DNA of 64,000 nt. Source: Cryptomeria japonica (Eukaryota > Streptophyta > Pinopsida > Cupressales > Cupressaceae). Position 1 is the stretch's first letter, and every line of letters begins with the position of its first letter. Location: contig NC_081414.1 in the NCBI RefSeq assembly GCF_030272615.1, positions 307,931,164 through 307,995,163 on the forward strand, written 5' to 3'. Under the pieces are notes generated by a model. It was not told the origin of the DNA and ran no database searches. It was given only the letters and a program-made list of their open reading frames with translations. This document shows, in pieces, positions 47,439 to 60,190 of the stretch. The translations under genes and the position numbers were made by a program.

Positions 47439-47499
47439 CCATTAATCAAATCGGTTTTCAAAAATAAGCACTTTTGCAGGTACGCGAGAGACAGGAATC

Positions 47500-47765
47500 A
47501 GCATGTGGAGAATATAATTTAGTGCATCTTGCTAACATTATAGCACATCCCATACATTGTTTAGCATGTGGGGTTTATACTCTAGCGCGTCAAGTCCTTA
47601 GCTTAGCGCATCATCTTAACTGACCTTTTCCTGTAGGTCTCGGGGTGGAAGGAAAACAGAGTAGCGCATCCGGAAAATAGAGCCGCACATCGGGTCTATT
47701 TGATAGTGCATCCAACTCATCTTGTAGCGCGTACAGTCTATCCTATAGCACATAACAGACAGAAA
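47500..47765 (+). repeat. TAGCGC(A/G)T motif array 1 of element H
   Basis: About ten spaced copies, among them TAGTGCATC, TAGCACATC, TAGCATGTG, TAGCGCGTC, TAGCGCATC (twice), TAGTGCATC, TAGCGCGTA and TAGCACATA, occur at 15-45 base intervals with unrelated sequence between them. It lies in the leader after the primer site. Bases 47,766-48,860 hold no gene I can support. Confidence 0.65.
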
Positions 47766-48874
47766 ACAAAATGAAATTGTAACTGAACTTAAATTTAGAC
47801 TTGTAGAAGTCCACCAAAACCCAGATTTTTTTAACTGTTTGATTGGAACTTTTGCAGGACTCTGACAATTTCTTGCAGGTAGAGCTGGATTCTATTTGAA
47901 AAATTAAAATAGTTTTAAATTTTACTAACTTAGTTAAGTTAGTTAAAATTTAGAGTCATTTTAATTTTTGTTGGATAAAATTGAACTCACCTTACTTTGG
48001 GTTGTAAAACGAACCACAACAACAACCTTTTCTTGCTTTTCTAGGAGAAAAATTCTCAAATTGGGTTCTAAAAAGAATAAAACAAATTTTCATTTTTGCA
48101 AAATCAAAGGGCTTAAAAAGAATTTCACCATCCTTTGGTATATAAAAGGATCCATTTTAAGTTTAAGCAAAGTAAAGAATCACACAAATTCCAAAGGTCA
48201 TTTGCAACCAAAGAGGGAAGATCTTCCCCTTTGGATCGATTTATTTTGTTGACCAACAATTGATTTATTTTGTTGACGAAATGTTGGATTTACTTTGGGT
48301 TAATTTCTGGCAAAAGGCAAAAAAATGGGTGCCCCCTAGGGGGTGACAAGGCTGTTTGAGCTGATGGAGTATCGAGACTAGTGGGCTATGATATTGTCCA
48401 TGACCTTTGAATAAAGAGTCTATCTGATGTGTCTTTTGTTGTAAATCAAACTAGTGATAACATCGGGGATTTGAACACATCCTCAAAAGAGCATACACTC
48501 AATGTTTAGCATTAGGATGACCATTGGCTTCATGTGTGCTATGTATTCTTGTCACAAATGTTAAAATATCTTGCAAAGTATCCAACAATCAAACTCAAAA
48601 GTCAGTTCAAACAAGGAAAAATCATAAAGTGGAGAAGATTTCCAAATCCAACAAAACATCTTTTGAGATGGTTATCAACATTTCAACTATCTTTAGGAAA
48701 GACTTTCATCCAACAAAATTAGGGGAATATCAAACCAAGTGATCAAGAGTTTATCTATTCGACTTAGTAAGCTTGAGTATCCAAAAAGAAATCATCCATC
48801 AAAATCACAAGTGTTAAAAATTTCAAAAATCGCAAAAAAACAACCAAGTCAAAATATATCAGGGCAGTTTAGTG

Positions 48875-49240
48875 TGTGAGAGCAACTTCTTAGCACGTGG
48901 GGACAATCTTTTGGCACATTAGACCTTCACCTTAGCGCATTAAGTCTTAACATTAGCGCTTCATAGAAATCCAATTCTAGTAGTTTCAAGTAGCGTTTTG
49001 AAAATAGTTTAGCGCGTTGAAGCATCAGCTTAGCGCGTGGAAGCCAAACTTTAGCGCGTAGGGTTTAACAATTAGCGCATTGGCGGCCCATATTGGCGCA
49101 TGACATTTTTGAACTGAGGCAAAAACAAAATAAACTAGTTAGCGTGTATCAGGGGGCAGCGTAGCGCATGGAGTCTTTTCTCTAGCGTGTTGAGAATTTT
49201 TTTTAGCGCATCTAGTCTCTGGCTTAGTGCATGGTCAAAA
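48875..49240 (+). repeat. TAGCGC(A/G)T motif array 2 of element H
   Basis: About fifteen copies of TAGCGCGT / TAGCGCAT / TAGCACGT / TAGCGTGT, most preceded by T and spaced about 20-35 bases apart. The motif is far better conserved than the sequence between copies. Confidence 0.7.
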
Positions 49241-49306
49241 CTCAGAAAACCAGAGAGCAAAACAAGCCTTTCTGGAAAATTTTATCAAACTTCTTGAGTA
49301 TCCTTT

Positions 49307-50823
49307 TGTTGAAAATATAGCCTTATAACAGACAATGAAAGATTGTTGGCATTTCAATAAGGATATTGAGAAGGTTGTTGATGATTATGGATATAACTGA
49401 TTAAAGATGTTTACTGTCTTGATATTATTATTTTGTCATTGATATCAAGAAATTGATTTTCTAATTCAGTATAATGTTGCCATATCTTGAGAAGTATGAT
49501 TTAAAGAATAGAAAGATGTCGGTAAAAGACACTGAAAAGATTATGATGAATAAGAGGATGAATAAACTATTTCAATGGGCAACTATTATCGAGTTAGACA
49601 ATGATGAGATCATGATGTTTAGATTGTTTTAACATCATACATATGTTGTAAATTGTAAAGTTTAATACTATACTATGTTATCATGCAAGGAACCTAGTCG
49701 GTAAACCCTAAGGTTATCGCTTTCAGTTAATGAAGGCGGAATGTCTACCGAGTGAAATTTAGTATTCACCGAGTTGTAACCAAGCTATAACAGAATGCAT
49801 TAAATGTTTACATATGATATTTAATGAAGGAAGTTGATGAGCTGGAACTAATTAAATGATTGGTGAGTCGTGGATGAAGTTTGTTAATGAATCTAAGGCA
49901 AAGGAAAGTCAGCATGAAGATCTACAACTCAGATTGAACCGCAATACCCTGGTACAAGTTCCAAGAAATGTATGCAAGTTCCTAGGCGGGGTAAAACATT
50001 TTCAGATCGAAAGATACATTGAACCTGGACAAGATTGAAGATCTGATGGCTATGATTGATCATGGGAAATGTGATGAAGGAGATTAAGTGGTTAGCTAAT
50101 TGTTTATAAATAGGAAATTGTTGATAAACAATGTATGCGGGCAAGTGTATACACAGGGATGCTACATAGTGATTATCGAGCACAGAAGCTTGAAGACCTG
50201 TTTGAATAACAAAGTATAAAAGCCCAGCAGATAGACAAGATTAGTTCTATGTCTAGATTGTATTGAACAAATAGGAATCTGCTTTAGCATTTTAGATGTG
50301 GAGTTGCAGATAGATTTTTATTACTGTTATTTTGTGAAAGTGACAGAAAATCTCCTAACCGAGTGGACTTAACAGTCTTATTTGTAAAACCCTCTAGCAA
50401 GGTGACATTCTGATTGAGTGTTTGAAATCCTTTAACAAGGTCACTTCTAACAAGGTGAAGATCCTAACAGATCTGAGGGAAATCCCTTAACTAGGTCACA
50501 TCTAGCAATGTGTTTGTAATCTTTAACAGGATTTACTTTTAACCGAGCATACTCTAGAAGAGTATATTTCTTAGTGGGTCCAAAATTCCACAGTGGTTTT
50601 TCCCTATTTGGGTTTCCACATTAAATCTGGTGTTATGAGGTTTATGATGTTTTTATGCTTTTGAGTTTTCATGTTTAACAGTTTTGGTTTTATTACTGAA
50701 GTATATGTTACTAAGGTTGAATCTGATGTTTTTATGGAAGATTAAGTTTGTATGATTCACCCCCCCCCCCTCTCATCTTGTTGGCTATTGGATCTGTACT
50801 TATATTAAGTATCAGAACTATCA
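49307..50823 (+). repeat. Element I 5' LTR
   Basis: About 1,517 bases starting TGTTGAAAATATAGCC and ending AGAACTATCA. It contains CTAACAAGG / CTAGCAAGG short repeats at 50,390-50,540 and the GTGGTTTTTCCC / GGGTTTCCAC module at 50,593-50,620. The C-run before CTCTCATCTTG is 12 bases. Confidence 0.9.
50105..50112 (+). promoter_or_regulatory. TATA box, element I 5' LTR
   Basis: TATAAATA in TGTTTATAAATAGG, conserved at 56,309-56,316 in the 3' LTR. Confidence 0.6.
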
Positions 50824-50825
50824 AT

Positions 50826-50837
50826 TGGTATAAGAGC
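50826..50837 (+). other. Primer binding site of element I
   Basis: TGGTATAAGAGC, the same one-base variant of the initiator Met tRNA site as in element A. Confidence 0.82.
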
Positions 50838-50887
50838 TTTGGACTCCGGAAGAAAAGTTTAAAGGCACTTTAGTTAAAGATCCAAAG

Positions 50888-53800
50888 ATGTATAAGAGGG
50901 ATGCACCGAAGCTGAACAAGTCAAGTTTCTCTACATGGTAGAAAAGAATGAAGCTACATCTATCAGGAGTTGGAGAATATGATGTATAATATCTGGAAAA
51001 TGATTTTGTTACACTGAGCACCTATCCATTGACTATGGAGGAGATAAAGGCAAAGAAAGAACATATTCAAGCAATGATTGAAATAACATCTGCATTGACT
51101 GATTCAGAGTTTAATGATCTAGAAGGCTGCAATGATGCAAAGGCAACGTGGGATAAGCTCATATCAGTGTATGGAGGAGATGAACATGTTCAAAGAGCGA
51201 AAGTAGATAGTCTAAGAGGACAACTTGAATCTATGAGGATGAATGAAGGTGAGAACATAACTCAGTACAGTACAAGACTAAAGGAGATTGTCAATCAAAT
51301 CAAAGGAGCAGGTGGAACTATTGAAGAAAAGGATATAACAAGTAAGTTGTTAAGAACCCTTCTACCAGCTTATGCAATCCGAGTCTCTACAATCAATGAA
51401 TTAAGGTTTGTACCTAATATGCCAATTTCTTTAGATGCTACTATTGGTAAGCTACATGCATTTGAGTTAAGTAACTTTGACAACAGTGGATCTTCGGTAA
51501 ATAAAGTTGAATCTGCATTTAGTTCTTTTCATCTTGATGAATCTAATGATTTCAATGAAATAAAGTATAAGTACTTTGAAGGAGATCACAGTGGAGGAAG
51601 TGAAAGATTTCATAAGAACATGGAAGAAGTACACAAACTGTATAAGGAAATCAGAAAGCAAGAAGAGTTTGAAGCACTACTAGCCAAAAGGTTATCGAGA
51701 GGCAAAGGTAAGTATAAAGGAAAACTACCTTTGAAATGTTTCAATTGTGATAAGATAGGACATATGGCTTCTAATTGTCCTGACAAAGATTTTACTGAAA
51801 AGAGAGATTACCGAGATGACAGACAGAAAGATAATCATTACAGAGGACATCAAGACTTCAGAAGAAGAGATAGAAAGACATGCTTAATAGCTGATGAAGA
51901 ATCCAATGATGATAAATCAAATGAAACCGATACAGAGGAAGTAGTTTATGTGGCTATCAAAGATGGATCAGATGAAGAAAGGTATGAAGAAAAAGCCCTA
52001 ATATCTCACATAAAGACTAATGATTCTTGGATCATAGATAGTGGATGCTCACATCATATGACAGGAGATAAACACAAGTTTGTTATATTAGAAGATTATG
52101 ATGGAGGCTATGTTAGATTTGGTAATGATGCACCATGTCCGGTGAGAGGTAAAGGATCTATAACACTTCTTGATAATGCAAGATGCAATGATGTTTATTT
52201 GGTTGAAGTTTTGAAATATAATTTGTTGAGTGTAGCACAGCTAAACAACATAGGTTACCGAATAGAATTTCAGAAAGGAATTGTCAAAGTTCATGACAAG
52301 AATGGAAAGTTAGCTGCTACCGGGACACAAACAAAATGTAATACATTTCACCTTGACTCAACTCGTAATAAGTGTTTGTATGCAAAGATAGATGATACCT
52401 AGTTATGGCATAAAAGGTTTTGTCATGTAAATTTTGATAATCTGATAAAATTAAGTAAGAAGCACCGAGTAAGAGGTCTACCAAGTCTTGAAAAACTTGA
52501 GAATGCTATGTGCTAAGGATACCAGATGGGTAAGATGACAAGATCAAGCTTTACAAGTAAATCTTACACTTCTAAGGGAATTTTAGATCTAGTGCACATT
52601 GATCTTTGTGGTCCTATGAAAGTTCAATGTTATTATGGTGATAAATATTTCATATTATTTGTGGATGACTATTCAAGGATGATGTCAGTAATGTTTCTAA
52701 AAGAAAAATCAGAAGCTTTTCAAATGTTTAAATGGTACAAGGCAAGAGTTGAAAATGAAACAGGAAGACAACTGAAATTTCTTAGATCAGATAGAGGAGG
52801 AGAGTTCACATCTGATGAGTTCAACTTATTCTGCAATGGTCATGGTATTAAAAGACAAGTCTCTGCACCGAGAACTCCACAACAGAATGGAATAGCTAAG
52901 AGAAGAAACAGATCTATTGTGGATTGTGCTAGAACACTGATGATTGAAAAGAAGGTGCCACAAACATTTTGGAGAGAAGTAATAAGCACAACAGTTTACA
53001 CCTTGAACCGAGTTCAATTGAAGAAAGGTACTTTGAAGACACCATATGAAATCTGATATGATAAGAAACCTAATGTAAGTTATTTTAAAATCTTTGGAAG
53101 TAGATTCTATGTTCACAAAGATGATAGAAATGGCAAGTTTGATCAGAAGAGTGAAGAAGGAACATTTCTATGTTATTCTTCTAGAAGCAAAGCATTTAAA
53201 TGTTTGATCAAATCATCTAACAAAATAGTAGAAAGTGCAAATGTGAAAATTGATGAATTTGCAGAAAGAAATGATGAAGGAAATTCCAAGGAACCAGAAG
53301 ACTATGATGAATTTGTCTATGTTCAACCGAGAAGTCTTACCGAGAAGACTGTTGAAGAAAATGAAGAGAATATCCAGTTACCGAGTGATAAAGAAGATCA
53401 TGCAGAGCCTACCGAGCCTGTATTAGCCAAGTATGTCAGAAGACATCACGCACCAAGTCAGATTATAGGAGATAAGGATGATCCAGTGATGACAAGGAAC
53501 AAACTGAGACAAAACACATGTTTGATATCTGAATTTGAACCGAGAATAGTGAAAGAGGCATTTAACAGTGAAGATTGGATAAATGCTATGACATAAGAGA
53601 TTGATCAAATCAAGAAGAATGACACATGGACACTAATCCCAAGACCAAAGGACAAGAATGTAATCGGTACAAAGTGGATTTTAAAAAACAAGCTAAATGA
53701 AAAAGGAGAGATCATTCGAAACAAAGCAAGACTAGTTTGCAAAGGTTATGCTCAAGAAGAAGGAATTGATTATGGTGAAACTTTTGCACCTGTTTCTAGA

Positions 53801-55072
53801 CTTGAAGGAGTAAGAATATTGTTGGCATATGCTGCTTTCAAAAACTTCAAGATATATCAAATGGATGTCAAATTTGCATTTCTGAATGGAATATTAGAAG
53901 AAGAAGTTTTTATTGAACAACCTGAAGGATTTGTTGAAGACAAAAATAAAGATCAGGTATGTAAATTGAACAAAGCTTTATATGGTTTGAAACAAGCACC
54001 TAGAGCATGGTATGAAAGATTGCACTCTTATTTGATTAAGATTGGTTTTATAAGGACAAGTGAGAACAACAATATGTACATGAAGAATGATGAAAATGGA
54101 ATACTGATCTCAGCCATATTTGTTGATGATATTATATTTTGTGGAAATAACTCTTTATGCAAGAACTTTGGAAATGAAATGAGCAAAGAATTTGAGATGT
54201 CATTAATCGGTGAGATAAAGTATTTTATAAGTTTATAGATATTGCAAATGAAAAATGAGATTTTCATTACTCAATCCAAGTACATAAAGGAAATCTTGAA
54301 GAAATTTGGAATGGAGGATTCAAAACCAATAAGTATTCCTATGACTACCAACTGTAAATTATCAAAGAATGATGAATCTGCATCTATTGATGCGACACTT
54401 TACCGATCCATGATTGGAAAGCTACAATATGTTGTTCACAACAGACCAGACATAGCACATGCAGTAGGTATAGTTGCAAGATTCTCTGCAGATCCTAAGG
54501 AAACACATATGACAACAATCAAAAGAATTTTTAGATACTTGAAAGGCACTGAGGATTATGGCTTAGTATATCAGAAAGGAAATGATTTTGATTTAAAAGT
54601 TTATACTGATGTTGATTGGGCAAGCAACATTGATGACAAAAAAAGCACAAGTGGAGGAGCTTTCTTTTTAGGAGAAAGACTAGTGAGTTGGATTAGCAAG
54701 AAACAAGGATGTGTTTCACAGTCAACAACAGAAGCTGAATACGTTGCTGCAGCACTGAATTGTACCAACATTGCATGGATCAAACAACTGTTGGAAGGTA
54801 TAAATGAAAAAGTTGCCAAGCTAGTAACTATATTCTGTGACAATACTAGTGCCATTAATATTTCAAAAAATCCTGTTATGCACTCTAAGACAAAGCACAT
54901 CTCTATCAAATATCATTATCTTAGAGAAGAAACTCAAGAGAAGAAAGTGGTGTTGGAGTATGTTAGCACAAAGGAACAAATAGCAGATATCTTCACCAAG
55001 CCACTACCAAGGGACACTTTTGAATATCTCTGAAGTAAGTTAGGGGTCCTACCCCTATCTTCTACTCATTGA
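50888..55072 (+). pseudogene. Element I gag-pol (copia), decayed by nonsense codons
   Basis: The start at 50,888 gives MYKRDAPKLNKSSFSTW and is in frame with the open stretch 51,029-52,402. Gag is UBN2-like; the knuckle CFNCDKIGHMASNC is intact (about 51,738). The protease keeps DSG (WIIDSGCSHHMTGD, about 52,030). The pre-integrase region follows a TAG at 52,400. The integrase has LVHIDLCG and LRSDRGGEFT, but PQQNGIAKRRN has Lys where the catalytic Glu belongs (about 52,898). RT spans 53,640-54,240 with [20 protein letters not shown] and IFVDDIIF. RNase H has YTDVDW, TEAEYVAA and FCDNTS. The frame ends after a TGA at 55,031, with the likely original end at 55,072. Stops also lie near 50,939, 52,514, 53,054, 53,594 and 54,236. 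Most are single-base changes, so the copy decayed by point mutation. Confidence 0.88.
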
Positions 55073-55464
55073 CCGAGTTCAGTGAAAGCATCAATCCGAT
55101 GACTCTATTGAATATCTTTTAGGAGTTGATGTTGATTTATACACTTTAGGATGTTTTCTAAAGGTGTACATGAAATATTACAAAGAACGGGAATTAAAGA
55201 CAAAATGCTCTGACCGAAACTCAATTGATACACAACAGCAGGAAATCACTTCATACAAAAAGTAATTATGTTTTCGTTCTTTACTTTTTGGCATTGTTGT
55301 CAAAGGGGAAGAGGACTATAAAGGGGAGAAGACTGAGAAGACTGAAGATTGGAAAGAAGACCGATGCAAAGAGGAGAAGTCTAATGTATGGGTGAGAGCA
55401 TTTCAACATTTCAGAGCAATCCAAATCTTTTAAGGTCAAATCAATTGGTTTTGCCATCAATGCC

Positions 55465-55476
55465 AAAGGGGGAGAT
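55465..55476 (+). other. Polypurine tract of element I
   Basis: AAAGGGGGAGAT lies directly before the 3' LTR. A related run with TTGGCATTGTTGTCAAAGGGGAAG context is at about 55,288-55,315. Between the pol end and here I see no gene. Confidence 0.82.
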
Positions 55477-57026
55477 TATTGGCAATATAGCCTTATAATA
55501 GACAATGAACGATTGTTGGCATTTCAATAAGGATATTGAGAAGGTTGTTGATGATTATGAATATAACTGATTAAAGATGTTTATTGTCTTGATATTATTA
55601 TTCTGTCATTGATGTCAAGAAATTGATTTTCTAATTCAGTATGATGTTGCCATATCTTGAGAAGTATGATTTAAAGAATAGAAAGATGTCGGTAAAAGAC
55701 ACAGGAAAGAATATGATGACTAAGAGGATGAATAAATTATTTCAATGCGCAACTATTACCAAGTCAGACAATGATGAGATCATGATGTTTAGATTGTTTT
55801 AACATTGTACATATGTTGTAAATTGTAAAGGTTAATACTATACTATGTTATCATGCAAGGAACCTAGTCGATAAACCCTAAGGAATCTAGTCGGTAAACC
55901 CTAAGGTTATCGCTATCAGTTAATGAAGGCGGAATGTCTACCGAGTGAAGTTTAGTATTCACCGAGTTATTACCGAGTTGTAACCAAGCTATAACAAAAT
56001 GCATTAAATGTTTACATATGATATTTAATGAAGGAAGCTGACCAGCTAGAACTGATTAAATGATTGGTGAGCCGTGGATGAAGTTTGTTAATGAATCTAA
56101 GGCAAAGGAAAGTTGGCATGAAGATCTATAGCTCAGATTAAACCACAATACCCTGGCACAAGTTCCAAGAAATGTATGCAAGTTCCTAGGCGGGGTAAAA
56201 CATTTTCAAATCGAAAGATACATTGAGCCTGGACAAGATTGAAGATCTGATGGCTATGATTGATCATGGGAAATGTGATCAAGGAGATTAAGCGGTTAGC
56301 TAATTGTTTATAAATAGGAAACTATTGATAAACAATGTATGTGGGCAAGTGTATGCACAAGGATGCTACATAGTGATTACTGAGCATAGAAGCTTGAAGA
56401 CCTATTTGAATAACAGAGTATAGAAGCCCAACAGATAGACAAGATTAGTTCTATGTCTAGATTGTATTGAACAAATAGGAATCTGCTTTAGCATTTTGGA
56501 TGTGAAGTTGCAGATAGATTTTTATTACTGTTATTTTGTGAAAGTGACAGAAAATCTCTTAACCGAGTGGACTTAACAGTCTTATTTGTAAAACCCTCTA
56601 GCAAGGTGACATTCTAATTGAGTGTTTGAAATCCTTTAACAAGGTCACTTCTAACAAGGTGAAGATCCTAACAGATCTTAGGGAAATCCCTTAACTGGGT
56701 CACATCTAGCAATGTGTTTGTAATCTTTAACAGAATTTGCTTTTAACTGAGCATACTCTAGAAGAGTATATTTCTTAGTGGGTCCGAAATCCCACAGTGG
56801 TTTTTCCCTATTTGGGTTTCCACGTTTAATCTGGTGTTATGAGGTTTTTGATGTTTATATGCTTTTGAGTTTGCATGTTTAATAGTTTTGGTTTTATTAC
56901 TGAAGTATATGTTACTGAGGTTGAATCTGATGTTTTTATGGAAGATTAAGTTTGTATGATTCACCCCCCCCCCTCTCATCTTGTTGGCTATTGGATCTGT
57001 ACTTATATTAAGTATCAGAACCATCG
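55477..57026 (+). repeat. Element I 3' LTR
   Basis: About 1,550 bases starting TATTGGCAATATAGCC (TG expected, G changed to A) and ending ACCATCG (CA expected). It carries an extra CTAAGGAATCTAGTCGGTAAACC duplication near 55,880-55,905 compared with the 5' LTR. Confidence 0.9.
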
Positions 57027-57606
57027 CCTTTCAGGTCCAATATCGAACACAATCATGAGAAATCAAATCAGCAACACCAAAGAAATCATTTCCAAATCAA
57101 ACAAGTCAGTCTTAGAAAAAAAGTTGTCAAATCCAAAACTAGCTAAAGATAACACTTTTTCCTATCAAAATCAAGTTACATCATCACACTGATCAAAAGG
57201 TCCACCATCCAACAGATTCTATCAAACAAACAACATACCAAGTTTAAACCTTAAGTTGTCAAATCAAGTTTCCATATCGAAAGACTTTATCCATATCATT
57301 TGACACACTTTGTCATGAGGGGGCATCTAAACCTTCATTTGATAAAAGTGGACTTAAGTTTTCAAACAAAGTATCTCAATCCAAACATCAAAGGAAATCA
57401 TTGATCATTCATGTATGACCACTCCTCATATTTTGAGAAGAACAAGTCTTCATCACAAAACTAAGTTAAAGAAGAGACAACCTAGTCCTAGGGCCCTTAC
57501 CAACAGGAGTAAATTTATCTACATCAACCTATCAAAAACATCAACTTTGATCACTCATATGATCATTCATCATCAAACCAAGAAAAAGGAAACTTAGTCA
57601 AAGTAA

Positions 57607-58098
57607 ATGAGTCCTAGCATAATTCAAGATCACAATATCATAACTTCCCAATCTAATCCCATCTTCGATCAAGATCCCACCAGTCAAGAATCTTATGATG
57701 ACCCCCTAATCTTTTGGTATTCCATCCATGATGATCCCCTTTCATCTCAAGAGCAGAGTCCCATTCAACATCCATCTCTTAAGAAAAAGCATTATATCCC
57801 TTCCATATCCTCCACTAATCTAATTCAAAATCAAGAGGAAAGCACAAACTCAAATGATCCTACTCCAAGTCAAGATCAAGATCAAGTAATCTCTTCATCC
57901 TCCAAATCTATCTTAGGTCCTTTCATTCCAAATTCAATCTCTTCTTCCAAATCTATCTTAGGTCCTTTCATTCCAAAGTCAATCTCTTCATCTTCCAAAT
58001 CTATCTTAGGTCCTTTCATTCCACAATCAAACTCTTCATCCCTTCCATCTATCTTGGGTCCTTACCTCCCTCCATCACTAATCCATCACCTCAAATGA
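57607..58098 (+). other. Open frame in H with SILGPFIP repeats
   Basis: A 163-codon open stretch inside H. The first part is Ser/Gln/Asp/Pro-rich (SNPIFDQDPTSQESYDDP). The second half contains four copies of a 48-51 base tandem repeat (57,890-58,075) encoding SSSKSILGPFIP; a fifth decayed DNA copy lies near 58,190 outside the frame. No known domain is visible. It could be a remnant of a real low-complexity protein, or simply an open stretch created by the repeat. I favour the second unless relatives keep it. Confidence 0.35.
57890..58075 (+). repeat. Tandem repeat, 48-51 base unit, four copies
   Basis: The unit is built on TCCAAATCTATCTTAGGTCC followed by TTTCATTCCAAA and TCAATCTCTTCA. Copies are close to identical except the last. 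The unit length is a multiple of three, so the frame stays open through it. Confidence 0.8.
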
Positions 58099-59344
58099 TC
58101 CATAAGCAAGATCAACAAAGGCACACAACTTTGAACTTCTTTCAACCCTCTATCTAAACATCTTTCCAAAACTATTCTTCCATCATTTCTTCTATCTATT
58201 TTGGGTCCTTATGTCCCAAAATTCAATTTTCCTCCATCTCTTCATCACTTCTCAAGTTGTGTACCAACACTCATCCTGAATACGTTTCCATCTATCCTCA
58301 TACAAATCTTCAAACATTCTATTTATTATCCAACACCTCTTTTCTATCCTGCAATCCCTATCATTCAATCCTTCGCATAAAATCTTTCATCTGTGAGATA
58401 GGTGTTTGTGTCATTTTGTCACATACTTGCCCATGCTCAAATCTAATGTTCAGTCCTTTTCCTAGATATCTATTCATGAATCGCTTCAGAATCCAAGGTT
58501 GTTCCTCTTTAACATTTTCTTTTGGTTGGGATACACACTCAATCTAGAAAAGAACCACTTATAGTATCTTGGTACTGACATCTTTTGATTACTATATCTC
58601 ATATGCTTAATAGATTGCTCTAAATCATTGTGATCTCTTAAATTGAAGACATGGCTAGTGAAAAATCTAAAATCTTTCTTCAGTGCCACTGTAATTATCA
58701 AACCCATGTAAGTTTCATCACTTACAAGCCAATGCAAGAAAAATAAAGAGCAAAAAGAAATATCAAAAGCATGAGCAAGAAAATGAATATCAAGAAAAGC
58801 AAAAGCAATGAAAAGCAATGTCAAAATGCTTGGCTATGGGAGCATGCAAGTAAATCCATTGGGGCTATGGATGCTTGGCTAGAAATGGAGCAATATTTGT
58901 GAGATTACAGCGATAACCTCATTGAGGCTATGGACGCTTGCTAGCAACGAGCCTCTATCCAGGATGCTTTTGAAGTCAAGGTAACTCATGTAGCTAGCCA
59001 CGTTGGATTCTGAAGATTACAATAATCATATGAGCCAGAATGAACTCACTTGCACACACATGGGTAATCAAAGACTAAGTACCTTGATCCAGTTTGAAAT
59101 TCTTTTTCGCTTTTGAGTCTTCTTCCTAGTTGCTAGAAATGTTCAGTTGAATTTTCCAGAGGTTCTAAGTGTGGATTGGGTCTCTATCTTTGAAAAGTTC
59201 AAGAACACTTATTCAGATGGTGTTAAATGTTGTGACAATCTTACATATCACCTTTTTGCAAATGGAAACCTCTATGCTAGGGGGAAAATTTCATCCACTC
59301 TATTCTTCCTACCATATCTCCCATTATCCTTCCTCCAATATCCA

Positions 59345-59990
59345 TTACCCTATCTAACTTAATCATTATCTATAATCTTGCTTAACTTCATCCATATCCT
59401 CTAATCCATATCCCTTATCCTATCTATTCATATCTTCTATCATCCAATTCTTTCTACAATCTTGCTACATCTCATCCATATCCTCTAATCCATATCTATC
59501 TATCCTATCTATTCATTGCTTCTATCATCTAGTGCTATCTACGATCTTGCTTCACTCTAATCCATATCCCTTATCCTATCTATTCATTTCTTCTATCATC
59601 CAGTGCTATCTATGATCTTTCTTCACCTCATCCATATCCTCTAATCCATATCCCTTATCCTATCTATTCATTTCTTCTATCATCCAGTGCTATCTATGAT
59701 CTTTCTTCACCTCATCCATATCCTCTAATCCATATCCCTTATCCTATCTATTCATTTCTTCTATCATCCAATGCTATCTATGATCTTCCTTCACCTCATC
59801 CATATCCTCTAATCCATATCACCTTATCCATATCCTCTAATCCATATCCCTTACCCTATCTATTCATTTCTTCTATCATCGAGTGTTATCTACAATCTTG
59901 CTTCACCTCATCCATATCCTCTAATCCATATCCCTTATCCTATATATTCATTTCTTCCATCATCCAGTGCTATACATATCCTATCTCTAT
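59345..59990 (+). repeat. Minisatellite, 84-base unit, about eight copies
   Basis: CTAATCCATATCCCTTATCC recurs at 59,401, 59,485 (diverged), 59,557, 59,641, 59,725, 59,809, 59,837 and 59,921. The spacing is 84 bases except one 72-base unit and one 28-base partial duplication. It is strongly pyrimidine-rich (CATATCC, CTTCACCTCATCC). It belongs to the interior of H; no gene is present between 58,100 and 60,360. Confidence 0.9.
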
Positions 59991-60135
59991 CCATATCCCC
60001 TTTTCCATCCTTGATCTTGATCAAAACTATGAAAAAAAAAATCCATTTCCACCTCAATGGTTCAGTCATCTATTCATAATATTCCTTGTCTTGCTATACA
60101 TTGGGGCAACCAAATACATCTTTCTTCTAATCCAC

Positions 60136-60190
60136 AAACTCAAAAAAATCAAAATATCCAAAAACTCAAAAAAATCAAAATATCCAAAAA
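60136..60190 (+). repeat. Short tandem repeat, 26-base unit
   Basis: The A-rich unit ACTCAAAAAAATCAAAATATCC is repeated at a 26-base period about two and a half times. Confidence 0.7.

Larger units (their letters stand above)
49307..57026 (+). mobile_element. Element I: copia LTR retrotransposon nested in H, 7.7 kb
   Basis: LTRs 49,307-50,823 and 55,477-57,026 are flanked by the exact duplication ccttt (49,302-49,306 and 57,027-57,031). Forward orientation; primer site, gag, pol and polypurine tract are in order. It interrupts the interior of H, so it is younger than H. Its coding region nevertheless already carries several nonsense codons. Confidence 0.92.

Noticed and set aside
47407-47440. 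tRNA-Lys gene fragment or B box for RNA polymerase III
   Set aside because: Only the 3' third of the tRNA is present, in reverse and at the primer position after an LTR, so it is better read as a primer site.
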